Made by a program: the position numbers and the translations under genes. The notes beneath the pieces were generated by a model. That model made no database searches and was not told where the DNA came from. It saw only the letters and a program-made list of their open reading frames with translations. DNA of 33,904 nucleotides, taken from Oscillospiraceae bacterium. Lineage in GTDB: Bacteria; Bacillota; Clostridia; Oscillospirales; UBA644. Below, piece after piece: positions 27,662-33,904 of this stretch. Position 1 is the first letter of the stretch. Every line of letters begins with the position of its first letter. Where the stretch lies: NCBI GenBank assembly GCA_015067385.1, contig SVMP01000003.1, forward strand, positions 1-33,904. The letters run 5' to 3'.

Positions 27662-28501
27662 ATGGCAATGAATTTATATGAATCCGCTAAAGAGCGTGTT
27701 ATAATAACAGCACATCGCGGTGCTGCCGGCGGTAATATTCCTTGTAATACAATAGGCGCTTACGATTCTGCTCTCGCACAGGGCGCAGATATGATCGAGA
27801 TCGACGCAAGCCTCAGTGCAGACGGTACTCTTTACAGCTTCCACCCCTGGATGGAAGGTCAGCATCTCGGTACAGAGCTACGTATCCCCAAGCTTCATGA
27901 CGACGAGATAAAAGAGCTTCGATATGTCAACTATGACCGTGCAAGAACAGAGTGGGGCGTTTGCTCCTTCGATGAGATCTTCGAAAGATATAAGAACCGT
28001 TGCTTTATTAACGTCGATAAGTTCGGCGAACATCCCAAGGAGATCTGCGATCTTATCCGTAAGCACAATATGCAGGATCAGATCGTTGTAAAAAGCGGTC
28101 CCAATAAGGAGTCTCTTGATATTATCGAACAGTATGCTCCCGAGATCGCATACCTTTGCGTTATCAATAAGGATGACAACGTTCACGAGATGCTCAAAAA
28201 CCGCAATATCAATTATGTCGGCCTCGAAGTTCTCTTCTCAGAAGAAGACAGTCCGCTTTGTTCCGAAGAATTTATCGAAAAGCTTCATAAAGATAACAAG
28301 ATCGTCTGGGTAAACTCCATTATTTACGATTATCATGCACAGCTCTCCGCACGTCATTCCGACGATACAGCTCTTTCCTATGATATGGAATACGGCTGGG
28401 GCTGGCTCGCTAACAAGAATTTTGACATCATTCAGACAGACTGGCCGCTCGCCCTCAAGGTTTTCCTCGAAAGCACCGGCAGACGTTTCAGAAACAAATA
28501 A
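27662..28501 (+). CDS. Glycerophosphodiester phosphodiesterase family protein
   Basis: VIITAHRGAAGGNIPCNTIGAYDSALAQGADMIEIDASLSADGTLYSFHPWME: GDPD-like N-terminal motifs; C-terminal DIIQTDWPLAL. Confidence 0.85.
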   Translation: MAMNLYESAKERVIITAHRGAAGGNIPCNTIGAYDSALAQGADMIEIDASLSADGTLYSFHPWMEGQHLGTELRIPKLHDDEIKELRYVNYDRARTEWGVCSFDEIFERYKNRCFINVDKFGEHPKEICDLIRKHNMQDQIVVKSGPNKESLDIIEQYAPEIAYLCVINKDDNVHEMLKNRNINYVGLEVLFSEEDSPLCSEEFIEKLHKDNKIVWVNSIIYDYHAQLSARHSDDTALSYDMEYGWGWLANKNFDIIQTDWPLALKVFLESTGRRFRNK

Positions 28502-28505
28502 TTCA

Positions 28506-28538
28506 AAAGACACAAGCTTTTTTACGGCTTGTGTCTTT
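28506..28538. terminator. Bidirectional terminator between convergent GDPD and NAD synthetase genes
   Basis: 12-bp stem aaagacacaagc (28506-28517)/gcttgtgtcttt (28527-28538) with A/T flanks. Confidence 0.75.
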
Positions 28539-28551
28539 ATTTATAAGATTT

Positions 28552-30108
28552 TTACTGAAGAGGACGCATGTCTGCAGGCATATAGGGGAGGGTAAATCCG
28601 ATAAGATTTGCGCCTTCGCTTGCGGATGAACGTTTGAACTGGTTCTTGTAATATCTGCTGTAGAACATATCAAGCGCCGCATTGATGGTGTCATCATCAT
28701 ATTCATCAAATGTTGCGAACATGTATTTCTGAATTTCAGCTCTGGGGAATTTATATTTTGCAAAATAGAAGATAATAAAGTCGTGAAGAATGTACGGTCC
28801 GAGAATGTCTTCTGTCTGCTGTCCCTCAATAAGCTCGGGAGAAACAGGGGTCGCAACGATATCTTTGAGCGTTGTGGCAAGATCGCCGCCACGTTTGCCT
28901 GCAATATGAAGAACAAGCTCACGGATAAGAGTTTTGGGCACAGTCGCATTAACGTTATAATGGCTGAGATTGTCGCCTGCATAAGTTGTAAAGCCGAGAG
29001 CCGCTTCGGAAAGGTCGCCTGTTCCGAGAGCAAGAGCATTTTCAATATTTGCAACATCAAAAAGGATCTGTGCACGCTCACGAGCCTGTGCGTTTTCAAA
29101 TACAACGTTCTTGTTTTCAACATCGTGTCCGATATCTTCAAAATGCTTGAGGAGAGATTCTTTGATATTGATCTCACGAACGGTAATTCCAAGCTCGTTC
29201 ATGAGCTTTTTCGCATTTTCGTTTGTTCTTTGCGATGTTCCGAAACAGGGGAGAGTAAGACCGATAATGTTCGATGCGGGAATACCGAGCATTTTGAACG
29301 TATTTTCCGCAACAAGAAGAGCCATCGTTGAATCAAGACCGCCCGATACGTTTATAACAGCCTTTTTGATTCCCGTGTTGACCATTCTCATGTAAAGGGA
29401 CTGGGTCTGAAGAAGGAAAAGGTCATCAAGATAACGCTTTTTATCGTTTTTACCGTAGTAGGGGATTCTGTAGTCGGCAACGTTCTTTCTTGTGTAGATA
29501 AGTCCGGTGTCTTTTGTGTCTTCCGCTGCTGCGATAACGGTTTCGGGTGCTTCCTGGTTCATAAATGCAACGGCAACGCCTTTGTTGAACACGCCGCAGA
29601 AACCTTTATATACATTGTCCGCAGAGCTTTCGCCGAAGCCGCCGTTTGCAACCGCAACAACGCAATTCTTTGCTCCGGAAGCCTTCGCACAATATTCAAT
29701 AATATCATTCTGAATGCAGGGATATCCGGGCATGATCGTCGGAAGAAGAAGGATATCGACATTTTCTGTGCTGCTTTCGGAAACAGAAACGGTTTTGCCG
29801 TTTACTTTAAAGCTACTCTTTTTGAGAAGAGCACCTTCCTTGATTATAACATTTTCATGGTAGGGGACAGACGTTACAATGATCTTGTTTGTCTTCTCGC
29901 TGTATTCGCAAAGCTTGTCGAGCGCATCCTCTGTCTGCTGCTTGAATTCGGGGAATTCGTAAAGCTCGCCTGCGGAAGCGCCTGTGAGGGAGTAGGCAGG
30001 GAAAAGGTATATATCGCCCTCGTTTTGATCCATTATTTCAATCATTTTATTCGCATTTTCCTTCGGATAGCCGAGAGAAATGACAAAAACAGATGTTACT
30101 ATTTTCAT
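28552..30108 (-). CDS. nadE: NAD+ synthetase with degenerate N-terminal nitrilase/glutaminase-like domain
   Basis: Synthetase domain: AVINVSGGLDSTMALLVAENTFKMLG, GLTLPCFGTSQRTNENAKKLMNELG, ENAQARERAQILFDVAN, LGTGDLSEAALGFTTYAGDNLSHYNVNATVPKTLIREL. N-terminus: DIYLFPAYSLTGASAGEL resembles the nitrilase-type domain but lacks catalytic motifs. Confidence 0.88.
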   Translation of the reverse strand: MKIVTSVFVISLGYPKENANKMIEIMDQNEGDIYLFPAYSLTGASAGELYEFPEFKQQTEDALDKLCEYSEKTNKIIVTSVPYHENVIIKEGALLKKSSFKVNGKTVSVSESSTENVDILLLPTIMPGYPCIQNDIIEYCAKASGAKNCVVAVANGGFGESSADNVYKGFCGVFNKGVAVAFMNQEAPETVIAAAEDTKDTGLIYTRKNVADYRIPYYGKNDKKRYLDDLFLLQTQSLYMRMVNTGIKKAVINVSGGLDSTMALLVAENTFKMLGIPASNIIGLTLPCFGTSQRTNENAKKLMNELGITVREINIKESLLKHFEDIGHDVENKNVVFENAQARERAQILFDVANIENALALGTGDLSEAALGFTTYAGDNLSHYNVNATVPKTLIRELVLHIAGKRGGDLATTLKDIVATPVSPELIEGQQTEDILGPYILHDFIIFYFAKYKFPRAEIQKYMFATFDEYDDDTINAALDMFYSRYYKNQFKRSSASEGANLIGFTLPYMPADMRPLQ

Positions 30109-30151
30109 ATTGTGACCGATACAGTCCTTTCAGTATTTTTCAATATCTTTA

Positions 30152-30180
30152 ATTATATACCTTTTCGGCGTTTATGTCAA
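30152..30180 (-). promoter_or_regulatory. Sigma-A type promoter for nadE
   Basis: Minus-strand TTGACA (30180-30175), 17-nt spacer, TATAAT (30157-30152). Confidence 0.8.
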
Positions 30181-30244
30181 GTCATTCGCCGTAAAGTCGC
30201 ATTTTGTTTAGAATAGGGGAGAACTGTTAGCCCATTCATTGTCT

Positions 30245-31246
30245 TTACGCCATCGTTTCAAGCATTTTTTTCGTAACTTCGTATTGACAAGTCTTTCCGT
30301 CGATATACGCCTGACACTCTTCAAACATATATTTGCCCATTCTGCGTACCTCGTCTCCTGCACTTCCTGCGATATGAGGGGTGAGTTTGCAATTCGGCAA
30401 AGTGTAAAACGGATGCTCGCTTATCGGCGGTTCGGGCTCTGTTACGTCAAGCAAAGCTGTCAAGTCCGGTCTTTCTGTTAAAATACGGACAAGATCATCT
30501 TCAATGACCTGCGCACCTCGTCCGGTGTTTATAAAGACCGCATTCTCTCTCATGCGTCGGAAAAGATCGTAGTTTAACATCCCCTTTGTCTGCTCATTGT
30601 TCGCTAAATGATTGGAAACGACAAACGAACGTTCAAACAGCTCCGTAAGCTCACATTTTTCAACACCTAACTCGCTCGCTTTTTCATCGGGAAGGAACGG
30701 GTCGAAAACGCTCACTTTCAGATTGTATTGTTTTAACATTTTAATGACCAATTTACCGATCATTCCTGCGCCGATAATGCCTACGGTTTCTCCGTAATTT
30801 CCTTTACATTTTCTGAAAGCGGAATCTGCTGCCTGTCTGCCTTCCGAATGGAAGATTCGATTACTTACAAAATAACCTTTATTTGCAAGAATTATCTGTG
30901 CAACCGTCATTTCTGCAACGGGAACAGCGTTTGCTCCCCATGCCGAAAAGACTTTTACACCGCATTCAAGGAACGGACGTGCAAAAGACTGCACACTGCC
31001 TGCACCGTAAAAGACACATTTGAGCTTCGGAAGCGTGTTTCTGATCTCTTCTTCGCTCATTGAGGGCATACCCCAGGTCGAAAAAATGATCTCAACATTT
31101 GAAAAATGTTCGGGGTTTTCCTGTATCATTTTGCGATTATAAACTTTTTCATCAAGCTCGGCGATCTTTTTGATTTCGCAAACCGTCTCGCTGTCATAAA
31201 CTCTTGAAATATTATCGGGGGCTTCACATAAAAAAATTGCTCTCAT
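30245..31246 (-). CDS. D-isomer-specific 2-hydroxyacid dehydrogenase family protein
   Basis: GETVGIIGAGMIGKLVIKMLK (Rossmann), FINTGRGAQVIEDDLV, LLDVTEPEPP, TPHIAGS: conserved R/E/H positions retained. Confidence 0.92.
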   Translation of the reverse strand: MRAIFLCEAPDNISRVYDSETVCEIKKIAELDEKVYNRKMIQENPEHFSNVEIIFSTWGMPSMSEEEIRNTLPKLKCVFYGAGSVQSFARPFLECGVKVFSAWGANAVPVAEMTVAQIILANKGYFVSNRIFHSEGRQAADSAFRKCKGNYGETVGIIGAGMIGKLVIKMLKQYNLKVSVFDPFLPDEKASELGVEKCELTELFERSFVVSNHLANNEQTKGMLNYDLFRRMRENAVFINTGRGAQVIEDDLVRILTERPDLTALLDVTEPEPPISEHPFYTLPNCKLTPHIAGSAGDEVRRMGKYMFEECQAYIDGKTCQYEVTKKMLETMA

Positions 31247-31252
31247 TTCACA

Positions 31253-32008
31253 CTATCCTTTTATTATACGTTTCAGCGCATCCATTTCTGTGGGGAGCGT
31301 TTCAATCCGTCCGTCAGGCATAAATTCAAGAAGAAGAGTACGGGGTGTTGTAAATTTAGACAGGTAGCCCTGCCATTCCTCGATGCCTTCGTTCAAAGAG
31401 AATTTTTCTTGACCTTTCCACTGAAAAACATGAATATTTCGTGTGTATGGTGCGATCGCTTCGGCATATTTCATGTTTTCCTCTATATTTTGCCATTGGA
31501 ACGGCTGCCAATACATTCGGAATCTCGGCGAGTTTATCTCTTTCATGAATTCGAGCGCATCGTCAAGATATTCAGCTATAGTGTCATGATGACATTCCAT
31601 ACAGAAAAATACATCATATTTCTCTGCGATCTCAACGCTTTTACGGCATTCTTCAAGCAACAAGCGTCTTTCTTCTTCGGTCATATTTTTTCCGTTCTTT
31701 GTTCCGCACCAAAGGCGTAAAACATTTGTGCCAAGTATCTTTGCAGCCGTTATATAATCTGTCAATTCGCTGAGCGGCGTTTCGCCCAAACGGAAATATG
31801 TACCGTAAGATGAGCAGAACAAATCATATTCTTTTTGCAGTTCGGCAATTTCGTTTAATCGGGCAATATCACGGCAAGGCGCATGTACATCACTGCCCCA
31901 TTCTATACAGGAAAGCCCTACATTCTTTACTGCTTGAATGATCTCCTTCGGCGTATTGCCCCGAAAAGAGACAGACACTAACCCTAATAAATACTGATTC
32001 TCTTTCAT
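31253..32008 (-). CDS. Sugar phosphate isomerase/epimerase-like TIM-barrel protein
   Basis: MKENQYLLGLVSVSFRGNTPKEIIQAVKNVGLSCIEWGSDVHAPC, VFFCMECHHDTIAEYLDDALEFMKEI, RMYWQPFQW (AP_endonuc_2-like). Start at 32008 preferred over the ORF-track 32095. Confidence 0.8.
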   Translation of the reverse strand: MKENQYLLGLVSVSFRGNTPKEIIQAVKNVGLSCIEWGSDVHAPCRDIARLNEIAELQKEYDLFCSSYGTYFRLGETPLSELTDYITAAKILGTNVLRLWCGTKNGKNMTEEERRLLLEECRKSVEIAEKYDVFFCMECHHDTIAEYLDDALEFMKEINSPRFRMYWQPFQWQNIEENMKYAEAIAPYTRNIHVFQWKGQEKFSLNEGIEEWQGYLSKFTTPRTLLLEFMPDGRIETLPTEMDALKRIIKG

Positions 32009-32063
32009 GCTTGTAACACCTTTCTCTTGAATGAAGGATCGCAATATACTTTTTCTATAACAA

Positions 32064-32092
32064 AAAAAGGAGAGGACGAGCCTCTCCTTTTT
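32064..32092 (-). terminator. Rho-independent terminator downstream of tuf
   Basis: 12-bp stem aaaaaggagagg (32064-32075)/cctctccttttt (32081-32092); T-run on the minus strand. Confidence 0.8.
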
Positions 32093-32118
32093 CAAGTTGC
32101 ATTATAATTCTGTTAAAA

Positions 32119-33320
32119 TTATTCAGCGATGGTGGAAACGACACCGGAACCAACGGTTTTGCCGCCTTCACGGATAGCGAAACGGAGACCTTCTTCGATA
32201 GCGATGGGAGTGATGAGCTCAACGTTGATGGTAACGTTTTCGCCGGGCATGCACATGTCAACGCCTTCTTTGAGGGTGATGATACCGGTAACGTCAGTAG
32301 TTCTGAAGTAGAACTGGGGTCTGTAGTTGGATACGAAGGGTTTATGACGGCCGCCTTCTTTAGCGGTAAGAACGTAAACCTCGCCGGTGAATTTGGTGTG
32401 GGGTTTGATGGTACCAGGTTTAGCAAGAACCTGACCTCTTTCAACGTCAGTTCTCTGGATACCACGGAGGAGACAACCGATGTTATCGCCTGCTTCAGCG
32501 GAGTCGAGGAGTTTTCTGAACATTTCGATACCGGTAACAACAGACTTACGGGTTTCTTCTTTGATACCAACGATTTAACTTCTTCAGACATCTTAACAAC
32601 GCCTCTTTCAACACGACCGGTAACAACGGTACCACGGCCGGTGATGGTCATAACGTCTTCGATAGGCATGAGGAAGGGAAGGTTATCGTTTCTTTCAGGA
32701 GTGGGAATGAAGCTGTCAACAGCGTCCATAAGTTCTCTGAGGCAAGCATATTCGGGAGCTTCGGGATCTCTGGAAGTAGATTCGAGAGCGATAAGAGAGC
32801 TACCCTGAATGATGGGAGTGTCATCGCCGGGGAATTCGTACTTGTTGAGGAGGTCACGAATGTCCATTTCAACGATTTCGAGAAGTTCGGGGTCGTCAAC
32901 CTGGTCACATTTGTTCATGAAAACAACGATTGCAGGAACGCCAACCTGACGAGCAAGAAGAATGTGTTCGCTGGTCTGAGCCATAACGCCGTCGGATGCA
33001 GCAACAACGAGGATAGCGCCGTCCATCTGAGCAGCACCGGTGATCATGTTTTTGATGTAGTCAGCATGGCCCGGGCAGTCAACGTGAGCGTAGTGACGGT
33101 TGTCAGTTTCGTACTCAACGTGAGCGGTGTTAATGGTAATACCTCTTTCTCTTTCTTCGGGTGCTTTGTCGATCATATCATATGCTTCGAACTGAGCGTA
33201 GCCCTTAAGGGAGAGGAATTTGGTGATAGCAGCGGTAGTGGTGGTCTTACCATGGTCAACGTGACCGATGGTACCAATGTTAACGTGGGGTTTAGTTCTT
33301 TCAAATTTAGCCTTTGCCAT
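32119..33320 (-). CDS. tuf: Elongation factor Tu, interrupted by a 1-nt frameshift near 32576
   Basis: [34 protein letters not shown]... to [13 protein letters not shown] in one frame; [38 protein letters not shown]...SGVVSTIAE in another frame. Confidence 0.95.
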
Positions 33321-33362
33321 TAGAATAATCCTCCTATTAGTAGAATATAATATTTAAATTAA

Positions 33363-33904
33363 TTATTTTTTCATGATTGCTTCCTGAATGCTCTTAGGTA
33401 CTTCAGCATAGTGGCTGGGCTCCATAGTGTAAGCGCCACGGCCCTGAGTCTTAGAACGCATATCAGTAGCATAGCCGAACATTTCGCCGAGAGGTACGTG
33501 TGCAGTTACCTGCTGACCGCCGGTGATAACGTCGAGGCTCTGGATCTGACCACGACGGGAGTTGATGTCGCCGATAACGTCGCCGAGATATTCGTCGGGA
33601 GTGGTAACAACAACTTTCATGATCGGTTCCATAATAACGGGGTTAGCCTTCTTGGTAGCTTCCTTGAATGCCATAGAACCGGCAATCTTGAATGCCATTT
33701 CAGAAGAGTCAACTTCGTGGTAAGAACCGTCGTAAAGTGTTACTTTAACGTCAACAACAGGATAGCCTGCAAGTACACCGGACTGCATAGCGCCCTGGAT
33801 ACCTGCGTCAACAGCGGGAATGTATTCCTTGGGAATAGAACCGCCGACAACTTTGTTGATGAATTCGTAACCCTTGCCGGCTTCGTTAGGTTCAACGATG
33901 AGCT
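33363..33904 (-). CDS. fusA: Elongation factor G, C-terminal part (5' part beyond the window)
   Basis: [82 protein letters not shown]...; adjacent to tuf as in the classic fusA-tuf order. Confidence 0.96.
   Translation of the reverse strand, partial: LIVEPNEAGKGYEFINKVVGGSIPKEYIPAVDAGIQGAMQSGVLAGYPVVDVKVTLYDGSYHEVDSSEMAFKIAGSMAFKEATKKANPVIMEPIMKVVVTTPDEYLGDVIGDINSRRGQIQSLDVITGGQQVTAHVPLGEMFGYATDMRSKTQGRGAYTMEPSHYAEVPKSIQEAIMKK

Noticed and set aside
32055-33320. 421-aa ORF-track call ending at 32055
   Set aside because: Its C-terminal ~170 aa are out-of-frame tuf (Ser/Pro/Leu-rich) caused by the frameshift near 32576; not a real alternative C-terminus.

Overview
The window looks like a chromosomal segment from a Clostridia-like (low-GC Gram-positive) genome, probably a draft or metagenome contig. 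It is mostly housekeeping genes. Minus strand, left part: mrdA-type PBP2 (truncated at the window edge), mreD, mreC, mreB, maf, an XRE regulator, yebC, a P-type-ATPase-like membrane protein, rlmB, dedA, an EEP-family hydrolase and ispD. Plus strand, middle: ymdB, an AAC(3)::Rpe fusion, an isochorismatase-fold protein, recA, recX, rimO, pgsA, cysS, recG, rplU, rpmA, obgE, a tandem beta-helix lipoprotein, an EF-G paralogue and a GDPD. Minus strand, right part: an NAD synthetase, a 2-hydroxyacid dehydrogenase, a TIM-barrel isomerase, tuf (frameshifted) and the 3' part of fusA. I saw no tRNA, rRNA, CRISPR array, transposase or phage gene. The main interest is a group of apparently remodelled or catalytically degenerate enzymes: (1) a membrane protein with P1-type ATPase topology whose DKTGT, TGE and GDGxND motifs are lost; (2) a one-ORF fusion of an AAC(3)-family acyltransferase and ribulose-phosphate 3-epimerase, joined by stop/start overlaps to ymdB and to (3) an isochorismatase-fold protein with catalytic Asp->Asn and Cys->Asp changes; (4) an NAD synthetase with a shrunken glutaminase domain lacking its catalytic residues. 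There is also a 1-nt frameshift in tuf and a fold-back/tandem duplication at the left contig end that looks like an assembly artefact. All homology calls come from recognising motifs by eye; no searches were run.
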